Positions 15,613-22,762 of a stretch of DNA of 33,883 nt are shown in pieces (positions within the stretch are counted from its first letter, which is position 1; the number at the start of each line of letters is the position of its first letter). Location of the stretch: contig DIKO01000057.1 in the NCBI GenBank assembly GCA_002423615.1, forward strand, positions 1 to 33,883, in the 5' to 3' direction. Source of the DNA: Desulfobacteraceae bacterium UBA5616 (GTDB lineage: Bacteria; Desulfobacterota; Desulfobacteria; Desulfobacterales; UBA5616). Both the position numbers and the translations under genes were made by a program. The notes below the pieces were generated by a model, which saw only the letters and a program-made list of their open reading frames with translations, searched no databases and had not been told where the DNA came from.

Positions 15613-15701
15613 AACAATCCATTTTCCAAAGACAAGTGTGAAGAGCCGCCAGTGTTTCCTTATCTTCGTACTGAGAATAAATCATCATTGGATGAGATTA
15701 T

Positions 15702-15730
15702 TTTTTACCAAACGTCATTTTCCGTGTCAA
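15702..15730 (-). promoter_or_regulatory. Sigma-70-type promoter for the exported-protein gene
   Basis: Minus strand reads TTGACA (15725-15730), a 17-base spacer, then TAAAAA (15702-15707). It lies between the PLP decarboxylase stop and the exported-protein start and points toward the latter, leaving a leader of about 80 bases. Confidence 0.5.
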
Positions 15731-15768
15731 GCGACTGTTATTGGATTGCCGATCCTTCACCGGGCGGT

Positions 15769-17073
15769 CTAAATGACTGTGGTTTCCGGAACCGGTTTGA
15801 TAAAGGTCTGCCGAAGGCTGTAGGTATATGCGCCCTGTTCGGGGATCATCAACAGGTCCCCCGGTTCCATGCCGTGTCCCCAGTAGGCTCCGCCCCATAC
15901 ATCATGAGGGGTGCATAGAGAGCCCAGAACAAGACAGGTTTTTTCTTCAAGAGCCGGACGGGTTAAATTCAGGATGGGGCAATAATCGATTTCATATCTT
16001 TCCCACCCGATGGCATTGGTTCCCGCATCGGTGATGACCAGGTCATCGGCTTTTTTATCCATCACCGACAGAAAAAGGTGCATGGCATCATTGACAATCC
16101 ATCGGCCGGGTTCAAAACAGATCCGGCAGGGAAAAATTCCGGACAGATGACGTGTGACGACCTCTCCGATCTTCATGGCAAAACATTCAATGGCGGTTGA
16201 CTCCACCCGGTAATGGACCAGGGGCGAATGATCGTCCAGACCACAGGCTTTTTGAATGGACCCTGCCGGTGTTCCTTCGTGTCTGAGCCATTCACCCTGT
16301 TCAGGCCAATAACCGCCACCGATATCGATGAATTCCAGTTGTTTTTTAAACGTCTCGGACATCCCCAGGAGCGTACGGCCCAGGTTAGCGATAAAATTGG
16401 CCTGGGCTTCCGGGGACATGTTCCAGCTCGTATGGAACTGGAGCCCTTTTAAACGGATTCGTGTCGATTTCCGGACGGCTTCGCGGAATTCAGGCAACCT
16501 TTCCGGGAGAATACCGAATTTTCGCCAAAGACCTTTGGGCTGGGTTGTCAGTCGAACTCCGATGGACATGTCCCGGCCCACTTCCGCGCAAATGCGTTCA
16601 AGTCTGGCCAGTTCGCCGAAACTGTCCACCAGGACGACGACGGCATCGCTGTTTTTCACCGCCAGGGCCAGTTCTTCATCCGTCTTTCCCGGCCCGCTGA
16701 AAATGATGTCCGTGGCACCCAGGGACAGGGCGGTTTCAAGCTCAAGACCGCTGGACACGTCAAGTCCAAAACCTTCCTCAAGGAGAATTTTGGAAACATC
16801 GGGACAATTATTGCTCTTCATGGCGAAATAAAATGCGGTGTCCTCAAAAATCCGGTTAAACGCGTTTTTAAATTTACGGGCTTTATTCCTGAGAATGGAA
16901 CTTTCCAGGACATAACGGGGAGGTGGGTATTTTTTCAAAACGGAAATATAGGCATCCGAACGGTCAAAATATTTCCGGACATGTTGGTTTAATATCTCCG
17001 GCGGAAGGATGGGGGGGGTATTTGAAAGCCGCCGACTCAATTCGTATAACTCCGTGATGTTTTCATTATGCAT
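15769..17073 (-). CDS. Group IV (alanine-racemase-fold) PLP-dependent decarboxylase
   Basis: A 434-residue relative of LysA, ornithine/arginine and carboxynorspermidine decarboxylases. The N-terminal barrel carries the cofactor lysine in YFAMKSNN (Lys86 from this start), the glycine-rich phosphate loop IDIGGGYW and the EPGRW motif. The second-subunit catalytic cysteine and its aspartate are in GSLCTPHD (Cys387, Asp391), and EQGAYTYSLRQTF is the usual end motif. Substrate cannot be read. It is the last gene of a four-gene operon, with the ATG overlapping the ATP-grasp stop by eight bases; a TTG four codons earlier is also possible. In butirosin biosynthesis an ATP-grasp/PLP-decarboxylase pair (BtrJ/BtrK) acts on a tethered amino acid, a loose parallel for the pairing here. 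Confidence 0.9.
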   Translation of the reverse strand: MHNENITELYELSRRLSNTPPILPPEILNQHVRKYFDRSDAYISVLKKYPPPRYVLESSILRNKARKFKNAFNRIFEDTAFYFAMKSNNCPDVSKILLEEGFGLDVSSGLELETALSLGATDIIFSGPGKTDEELALAVKNSDAVVVLVDSFGELARLERICAEVGRDMSIGVRLTTQPKGLWRKFGILPERLPEFREAVRKSTRIRLKGLQFHTSWNMSPEAQANFIANLGRTLLGMSETFKKQLEFIDIGGGYWPEQGEWLRHEGTPAGSIQKACGLDDHSPLVHYRVESTAIECFAMKIGEVVTRHLSGIFPCRICFEPGRWIVNDAMHLFLSVMDKKADDLVITDAGTNAIGWERYEIDYCPILNLTRPALEEKTCLVLGSLCTPHDVWGGAYWGHGMEPGDLLMIPEQGAYTYSLRQTFIKPVPETTVI

Positions 17074-18346
17074 TTGACGATTCAATCATTATTTCCAGTT
17101 TCGTAAGCAGGTCTCCACATTGGGAGATGAGACTTTCTTCCCCGCAGGGCCTGAATATGACGTGTCCGAGAAGCCATGAATCATAGTCTTCGGGAGGCAA
17201 CAGCACCCGATGGCCCGGCTTTCGCAGGAGATGAAGCTCAAGGACCCGCGGGTCTACAAGCAGTTCCCGGGGTTCAAGCATCTTGACGGTGCCGTTGCTT
17301 TGGGCATGTATCCTCATGCCGACAAGAGGCGAGGAATGCGTGGGTCCGGTCAAATTAAGCCGGAAACCCCGGGTAAAGTCCAAATTCAATTTTAAGACGT
17401 CCAGTTGCCATCCCTTCCTCAATAAACAGGGAATGCAATCTCCCCCGGGGCGGGGGGTCATTTCCAGAAAAACGATCTTTCCATTATAGGCCTTAAAATC
17501 AGCCATGCACAAAGCCCTGGAAATCCCAAGGGCATTGGCTGCCTGATACAGGAAATCAGAAAGGCCCGGAAGAACATCGGAAAGTTCACCGGGTGAGTGC
17601 AATACATACGCCCATGTGGTTCCAAAAGGGCCGTGGGGCGATAAAATTTTCCGGCAAATTCGAATCACCCTCGCCTGATTGTTTTCGACAATGAAGTCGC
17701 AGCTGTATTCTTCCCCCCCGATTATTTTTTCGGCAAGGCATCCCTCCTTAACGCTTTCTTCGGCCTTGTACATCCGGCTGTTTTGCCGTTTCAGAAGCCC
17801 GGTGGAAATTTTGCGAAAATTTTCCCTGCACTGGTCAGGGGAATTTCCGATGAAAACCAATTCACTGCCGCTGCCGTTTCGGGGTTTGAAAACACATGGC
17901 CCGCCAGTTAATTTAAAAAATTCAATAGCTTGAGTCTCTGATTGGATCAACGCCGCTTCCGCGCAGGCCACATGGTTTTTCCGCCATACTCCATTAGCCG
18001 AAAATTTATCCCGACAATTGTCAATGGCTGACACAGGCGGATAATGCAGTTTATAAGCTTCGGCCAAAATGGCCGCAAGCCGCATGGATTCACAATCAAA
18101 ACTGGCCACCCCCGACAGACGAACCTTTTCCTTCCTCAGGTGATCCGCCAGGCGGGATAGAACCATGTTTTCATCCGTCAAATCGCAGAGAATTTCTTCG
18201 GAAGCAGGTGGAGGGACCTCTTGAGCCTCATTCCTCGTTACAGGATCTGTAAGGAAAAGTACTTCCTTGGGGCATGACTGCCGGATCCACTGCACGTAAT
18301 CCGGGGTTGTTCCGACGACCAGAACCATTTCTTCACCGGGCGGCAT
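17066..18346 (-). CDS. ATP-grasp carboxylate-amine ligase, substrate unknown
   Basis: A 426-residue ATP-grasp enzyme expected to join a carboxylate to an amine through an acyl phosphate. The N-terminal Rossmann-like part (MVLVVGTTPDYVQ) is followed by the lid region with CRDKFSANGVWRKNHV, PCVFKPRNGSGSELVFI (ATP-binding Lys and Gly-rich loop), GGEEYSCDFIVENN and the metal-binding end VFLEMTPRPGGDCIP. The overall shape is that of BtrJ/PurK-like amino-acid ligases. Start could be at 18346, overlapping the acyltransferase gene by 14 bases, or at an ATG six codons later with a GTGAAGA site. Neighbours on both sides are nearly abutting, so all four products probably act in one pathway. Confidence 0.9.
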   Translation of the reverse strand: MPPGEEMVLVVGTTPDYVQWIRQSCPKEVLFLTDPVTRNEAQEVPPPASEEILCDLTDENMVLSRLADHLRKEKVRLSGVASFDCESMRLAAILAEAYKLHYPPVSAIDNCRDKFSANGVWRKNHVACAEAALIQSETQAIEFFKLTGGPCVFKPRNGSGSELVFIGNSPDQCRENFRKISTGLLKRQNSRMYKAEESVKEGCLAEKIIGGEEYSCDFIVENNQARVIRICRKILSPHGPFGTTWAYVLHSPGELSDVLPGLSDFLYQAANALGISRALCMADFKAYNGKIVFLEMTPRPGGDCIPCLLRKGWQLDVLKLNLDFTRGFRLNLTGPTHSSPLVGMRIHAQSNGTVKMLEPRELLVDPRVLELHLLRKPGHRVLLPPEDYDSWLLGHVIFRPCGEESLISQCGDLLTKLEIMIESSNA

Positions 18347-19295
18347 AGACAGGGGCCTTGTCTTCTCCGTCCTGATGGATAAGTTTATTTGTTTTAAGTA
18401 TATAAAGGGGTCTGGGTGTTAAATGAAACCGTTCCTTCCATCCGAAATCCCCGCAGAGAAAATCAACCGATTCAATCCGGTTCCGGCAGGACCAGTACAT
18501 GTGGTGAAAATTGATCATTTTGGCCACACCTGGAAATTCGGGGTTCGTTGCCCCGGCCAATACGGTATAAGTAGAATTCCACACGGCGCCGACGTCAATG
18601 GCGGCGACCTTACCCCCCAGGCACACGGTTGTAACGCGCAAAAGGGAATTATCCCACAACCACGTCATGAGTTTTTCAAAGGAATTGAAAAACCTGGGGT
18701 CGTTGAAAAAGGAATTTTCTCCGTAAGCTTCACGGTTCATACTGAACATGTTTTCCATGTCCGGACGGTGGTTGTAACGGTAATCGACTCCCCATGCCTC
18801 CAACCGGGAAATCTCCTTCATGATATTTTTCCGGGATTTGCCGGAAAAACAATTTAAATAGGACGAAAATGAAAAATCATACCGTTTCGGGTAAAACAGG
18901 TACCCGGTTTCATCCACCTCGGGCGACCCGTTCTTTAGTAAAAGCGACTCCGGAGTCAGGTATCGGATATGGGTGTTGTCCGGAATTTCCCGGATCAAGG
19001 ACCGGAGGGCCCTTGAATTCCGGGCCAGTATCCGATTTTGTTCCAGCCAGGTTTTCCCATGCCAGGTTTCACCTGGAAAGTGGCCGAAACATTGGGTTTC
19101 TTCAATCCAGCTCAAGGCCAGAAAACCTTCCGTTTCTCCATGATTTTCCGCAATCAGAAGCCGAAGCGGACGGCGGAATGCCTTTTGAAAGCAGTCGCGT
19201 ACGTCCCAAAAATCGAAGAGATGAGACAACGGCCAGTATTTTTCCCAAATTCGCCGGCACTCGAATACATCTTCGGAAATTCTGACTTTGAGCAT
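18333..19295 (-). CDS. BioF2/FemAB-like GNAT-fold acyltransferase
   Basis: A 320-residue protein resembling the Acetyltransf_6 (BioF2-like) group, relatives of FemAB aminoacyl transferases. Family-like features are the central SGKSRKNIMKEISRLEAWGVDYRY segment (about 150-173), the YGENSFFNDPRFFNSFEKLM helix, the strand pair LRVTTVCLGGKVAAIDVGAVWNSTYTVLAGATNPEF, and the closing VDFLCGDFGWKERFHLTPRPLYIL. It should transfer an acyl or aminoacyl group to an amine; donor and acceptor are unknown. It starts ten bases after speD3, with AAGGGA upstream, and its stop overlaps the ATP-grasp gene. No membrane segment or signal peptide is visible. Confidence 0.82.
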   Translation of the reverse strand: MLKVRISEDVFECRRIWEKYWPLSHLFDFWDVRDCFQKAFRRPLRLLIAENHGETEGFLALSWIEETQCFGHFPGETWHGKTWLEQNRILARNSRALRSLIREIPDNTHIRYLTPESLLLKNGSPEVDETGYLFYPKRYDFSFSSYLNCFSGKSRKNIMKEISRLEAWGVDYRYNHRPDMENMFSMNREAYGENSFFNDPRFFNSFEKLMTWLWDNSLLRVTTVCLGGKVAAIDVGAVWNSTYTVLAGATNPEFPGVAKMINFHHMYWSCRNRIESVDFLCGDFGWKERFHLTPRPLYILKTNKLIHQDGEDKAPVYAAR

Positions 19296-19305
19296 AACAA
19301 TCCCT

Positions 19306-19752
19306 TTATCGTCTCATGGTTACATTTAACACGCTGTGGGCTCCCCCAAAAAAATCCCGCGCGAAAAACTGGACTTTTTCCGGGTTATAGGGTTTGCAAC
19401 TGAAGACGTCCAAATATACGGTATTCGTCTGATTGGCAAAATGGGCCGAAATAAGAGAGGTTTCGATCAACTGTACCATGGAAAAACCGGCCACGCGCTC
19501 ATCCTCTCCAAAATGGACGACCTGGGTTTCTCCGAAGCGTTTCATTTCAATTTTTTCACAAAGCTCTGCAACGAAACGCCTGATTTCATCCGCATCGCGA
19601 ATGGTGGCGGGGTTACAGTCGTATATGTCTATGGAAGAAGCAATTCCCCATACATTTTCTGCAAGAGCATTTTTCATCACCATTAATCCGGTTACCCCCG
19701 GCATATTCGCAATAGGGTTGTTACGGGTGGGGTCTTCCTTTAAATTCAGCAT
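19306..19752 (-). CDS. Divergent SpeD-family pyruvoyl decarboxylase, first gene of operon (speD3)
   Basis: A 148-residue SpeD-fold protein. By alignment with canonical SpeD the processing serine is Ser99 (IETSLISAHF), the His is His104 and the Cys is Cys119 (FSCKPY), with the exact Ser-5-His-15-Cys spacing; the HTWPE signature is absent. It shares with speD2 (6238-6642) the stretches EMK.xGE, IETS, FSCKxY and DFFGxA, so the two are paralogues. An AAGGAG site eight bases upstream fixes the ATG; an upstream in-frame TTG (19803) lacks one. A spermidine synthase is not adjacent, arguing against S-adenosylmethionine as substrate. Likely makes an amine from an amino acid for the ligase and acyltransferase downstream (inference). 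Confidence 0.85.
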   Translation of the reverse strand: MLNLKEDPTRNNPIANMPGVTGLMVMKNALAENVWGIASSIDIYDCNPATIRDADEIRRFVAELCEKIEMKRFGETQVVHFGEDERVAGFSMVQLIETSLISAHFANQTNTVYLDVFSCKPYNPEKVQFFARDFFGGAHSVLNVTMRR

Positions 19753-19867
19753 CGGCAAATCTCCTTTTAAGTCAACTTTTATTAACATGTTCCAGCCCGA
19801 CAATTCATTTCAGGTTCAACCCTTTTTATTTTTCCTTCAATGATTGCAATTCTGGTTTAACGCCTCT

Positions 19868-19887
19868 AAGCACATTTCATGCCAATT
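19868..19887 (-). promoter_or_regulatory. Sigma-54 (-24/-12) promoter for the speD3 operon
   Basis: Minus strand reads AATTGGCATGAAATGTGCTT: TTGGCAT at -24 and GTGC at -12, with exact GG-N10-GC spacing and eight of ten core positions matching TGGCAC-N5-TTGC. The start would be near 19858, about 105 bases before speD3. The divergent sigma-54 activator gene begins at 20222. Confidence 0.65.
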
Positions 19888-19968
19888 AAAGATTTCCGTT
19901 AACCTGTTAATAATGCGTATAAATAAAATTCACCCCTTTTTCAAAAAAAAAGATTCCATCATAAAAAG

Positions 19969-20016
19969 GAAATAAAATACCGAATTAAACATAAAAAAGT
20001 ATTGAAATACCGAATT
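19969..20016. repeat. Two 18-bp direct repeats, 30 bp apart (candidate enhancer)
   Basis: GAAATAAAATACCGAATT (19969-19986) and GTATTGAAATACCGAATT (19999-20016) match at 15 of 18 positions; the last 12 are identical. The second contains the dyad GTATT-GA-AATAC. They lie about 110-160 bases upstream of the predicted sigma-54 start of the speD3 operon, a usual place for activator binding. A third copy is at 20193. Confidence 0.6.
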
Positions 20017-20192
20017 AGATCAGATATAAGAAAATAAATGATGATTTTGAGCGAAGTTGAATTTGTCCGTTTTCAGGCCAGATTGCATTGTCGAAGCGTT
20101 ACAAATTTTTTAAAACTTTAATTTTATTAATTTTTATTTAAACTTAAAAAAAATCCGTCCAATTTGACACCACCCCGAACTTATGAAAAACA

Positions 20193-20210
20193 GTATTCAA
20201 TTACCGATTT
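20193..20210. promoter_or_regulatory. Third copy of the 18-bp element, next to the activator start
   Basis: GTATTCAATTACCGATTT matches the element at 19999-20016 at 15 of 18 positions. It ends 11 bases before the ATG of the activator gene, so bound protein could block that gene: possible autoregulation. The rest of the 19753-20221 spacer is A/T-rich with no gene. Confidence 0.5.
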
Positions 20211-20221
20211 GAGGATCTGCC

Positions 20222-21643
20222 ATGCTGATCAGAATTGTTATTGCCTTAAAGGACAAGGGCCTTCAAAAAACCCTTGAAAAAAAAATTTCCCAGACAGAGG
20301 TTCGTGTCGAATGTATCGGGCACTCAAGAAATGTCTGGCAGAATATCGTGCGATCCTGCGGCGATATCATCATTATCAGCGAAGATCTCATTTTAAGCCC
20401 TGTTGAGCAGGGTCTGGCCTATCTGAACAGTTTGCCGGAAAACCCCACAACCGTTATTCTGCATGAGTCGGATTCATCCGAGGAGCACGCTCAACTGGCT
20501 GCTGCCGGCGGCGACGTGGTTCTATTTTCCGGGATTTCACAAAAAAGCCTTCTGGAGGCCATAGAATCCACCATTGAATCGCGAAGGCAATACATTCAGA
20601 AAGAATGGATGGGCAAAAGAGGTCTGGTGCATCCCAAGATAAGCGATTTTGATGTGGGCAGCGAGATCATGAGGATTTTTGTGGAAGAGGCGCAACAGGT
20701 CATTCCCGGTGATTCTCCCATTCTCCTGGCTGGAGAAACCGGCGTGGGGAAGGAACATCTGGCCAGAGCCATCCATGCCGAAAGTCCACGTTCAGGTGGC
20801 CCGTTTGTTGCCATTAATGCCGCCGCCGTTCCCGAACAACTTCTTGAAAGTGAACTTTTCGGTCATGAGCAGGGTGCTTTCACCGGCGCTGCCCGTTACC
20901 GCCGGGGGGCCTTTGAACTGGCCCACGGGGGCACGATATTTCTGGACGAAATTGGAGAAATGCCCCGTCATCTTCAAGTGAAATTGCTTCGCATTCTCCA
21001 GGATTACGAGGTGCGCCCTCTGGGGGGCGAAAATTCCATCTGGGTGGATGTCAGGGTTATTGCCGCCACCAACCGGGATCTGGAAAAAGAGATCGCCCTG
21101 GATAATTTCCGCAATGATTTGTATTACCGGATCAGTGTTCTGACCCTGACCATTCCACCATTGCGGCAGAGGAAGGAAGACATCCCCGGTCTGGCCCGCC
21201 GGTTTATTTCCTATCACCGATTCAAGGTCGGACGTGAAGTGAACCGTTTATCGGAGAAGGCGCTTCAGGCCCTTTGCAATTATGACTGGCCCGGGAACGT
21301 CAGGGAATTGATGAATGTGATCGAACGGGCCATGCTCCTTTGCAAATCGGATGAAATCACCCTTTCGGATCTTCCGGATACCTTCCAGAAAGGCATTTCT
21401 CCAGAGTCCCAGTTGTTGACGGCGGGAAACGCCGTTCCGGATCAGTGGAACAACAAGACCCTGGCGGAAGTCATGGCGGAAATTAAAGATCAGGTGGAAA
21501 AACGATACATCGAGATGGTGCTGAAAAAGACAAACGGCAGGGTGGGCCAGGCGGCCCGCATTGCCGATATACATCCCCGGGCGCTTTATAATAAGATGAA
21601 GCATCTTCAAATTTCAAAGAAAGATTTTAAAACCGCAAAGTAA
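20222..21643 (+). CDS. Sigma-54-dependent transcriptional activator with pseudo-receiver domain
   Basis: NtrC-like activator of 473 residues: receiver-like fold (about 1-120), AAA+ domain (about 140-385) and Fis-type helix-turn-helix (about 425-465, VGQAARIADIHPRALYNKMKHL). Walker A is GETGVGKE (171-178), the sigma-54 loop is GAFTGA (218-223), Walker B is GGTIFLDEIGEM and the arginine-finger region is FRNDLYYRISVL. The receiver lacks the phospho-acceptor Asp (DIIIISEDL), the strand-1 acidic pair (RIVIALKD) and the strand-5 Lys (VVLFSG). Control is therefore probably by ligand or partner protein, not phosphorylation. It is divergent from the speD3 operon, its likely target, with repeated elements between the two. 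Confidence 0.92.
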   Translation: MLIRIVIALKDKGLQKTLEKKISQTEVRVECIGHSRNVWQNIVRSCGDIIIISEDLILSPVEQGLAYLNSLPENPTTVILHESDSSEEHAQLAAAGGDVVLFSGISQKSLLEAIESTIESRRQYIQKEWMGKRGLVHPKISDFDVGSEIMRIFVEEAQQVIPGDSPILLAGETGVGKEHLARAIHAESPRSGGPFVAINAAAVPEQLLESELFGHEQGAFTGAARYRRGAFELAHGGTIFLDEIGEMPRHLQVKLLRILQDYEVRPLGGENSIWVDVRVIAATNRDLEKEIALDNFRNDLYYRISVLTLTIPPLRQRKEDIPGLARRFISYHRFKVGREVNRLSEKALQALCNYDWPGNVRELMNVIERAMLLCKSDEITLSDLPDTFQKGISPESQLLTAGNAVPDQWNNKTLAEVMAEIKDQVEKRYIEMVLKKTNGRVGQAARIADIHPRALYNKMKHLQISKKDFKTAK

Positions 21644-21674
21644 TATTTCCCTCTCATAAAAGGTGCGTTTCCCT

Positions 21675-22742
21675 TCATGAAAGCCATCTTTTCCGTTTAA
21701 ACCATACCATCATCAGGACAATGATCAATACAACGACAATCCAGAAAGCGGGGTAGGCCCATCGCTGTTCCAGCTCGGGCATATATTTGAAATTCATGCC
21801 GTAAACGCCGGCCAGGAAGGTTACGGGGATAAAAATGGTGGCGATAATAGTCAATATTTTCATGGTTTCGTTCATCTTGTTGCTGAGTTCGGACAAATAA
21901 ACATCCTGCAGACCCATCAAGATGTCTCGAAGGGATTCAATGGTGTCAAAGACCTGTATGGAGTGGTCATGGAGGTCCCTCAGGAACAGACGGGTGGGCT
22001 CTTCAATGAGGTCGAATTCGGCGTCGATCATGGTATTTAAAAATTCCCTGAGGGGCCATACCTGACGCCTGAAATAGATCAGTTCGCGCTTGATGTCGTG
22101 AATCCTCACCAACGTCTCATGGGAAGTATCCGCAAGCATGGAGTCTTCAATGGTTTCGGTTTGTTCTCCGGTGTGGTCGAGGAGCAGAAAATAATTGTCT
22201 ATAACGGCGTCCATTAAGGCGTACATCAGATAGTCCGCCCCTTTTTTGCGAATCCGGCCCTTTCCTTTGCGGAGCCGGTCCCGCACCCCGTTAAAAATGT
22301 CCCCTTCCATTTCTTGGAACGTAATGAGAAAAGTCCTCCCCAGAACAAAACTGACCTGCTCGGCGTTAATCCGGTTTTTGTCCTGATCCAGAAAGAGCAT
22401 TTTTAAAACAACATAGAGATAATCATCAAATTCCTCCAGCTTGGGCCGCTGATTGGTGTTCACGATATCTTCCAGGGTAAGGGTATGAATCCCGAAAAGC
22501 TTCCCCACCTGCTCAATGATATCGACATCGTGAAGGCCGTCGATATTGATCCAGGTGACATCCGCGCTGTTTTTAAAAGGCACCACCTCTTCAAAATGGC
22601 GTACTTCTTTTTCCAGAAGGTTCTCATCGGTATAATTGAAAAGAGTGATGCCGGCGGTTTCGATTTTTATCTCGCCCACATGGACCAAGGTACCTGGGGC
22701 AAGGCCGACTTTTGGGGTTGTTTTTTTCATGAATGGCAACAT
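21675..22742 (-). CDS. corA: CorA-family magnesium/cobalt transporter
   Basis: Inner-membrane divalent-cation channel of 355 residues. A large cytoplasmic N-terminal domain (about 1-285) is followed by two membrane helices with the signature GVYGMNF between them, and a charged KRKR end. TLEDIVNTNQRPKLEEFDDYLYVVLKML and LRDILMGLQDVYLSELSNKMNETMKILTIIATIFIPVTFLAGVYGMNF are typical of CorA. The gene begins 20 bases after the mechanosensitive-channel gene on the same strand, so the two may be co-transcribed. It is convergent with the sigma-54 activator gene. The ribosome site is weak (GAAAGA), and an ATG four codons later is possible. Confidence 0.96.
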   Translation of the reverse strand: MLPFMKKTTPKVGLAPGTLVHVGEIKIETAGITLFNYTDENLLEKEVRHFEEVVPFKNSADVTWINIDGLHDVDIIEQVGKLFGIHTLTLEDIVNTNQRPKLEEFDDYLYVVLKMLFLDQDKNRINAEQVSFVLGRTFLITFQEMEGDIFNGVRDRLRKGKGRIRKKGADYLMYALMDAVIDNYFLLLDHTGEQTETIEDSMLADTSHETLVRIHDIKRELIYFRRQVWPLREFLNTMIDAEFDLIEEPTRLFLRDLHDHSIQVFDTIESLRDILMGLQDVYLSELSNKMNETMKILTIIATIFIPVTFLAGVYGMNFKYMPELEQRWAYPAFWIVVVLIIVLMMVWFKRKRWLS

Positions 22743-22762
22743 GACAATCTTTCTTTTTTCGG

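Noticed and set aside
19753..19803. Upstream TTG start extending speD3 by 17 residues
   Set aside because: It lacks a ribosome site, while the ATG at 19752 follows AAGGAG at a good distance.
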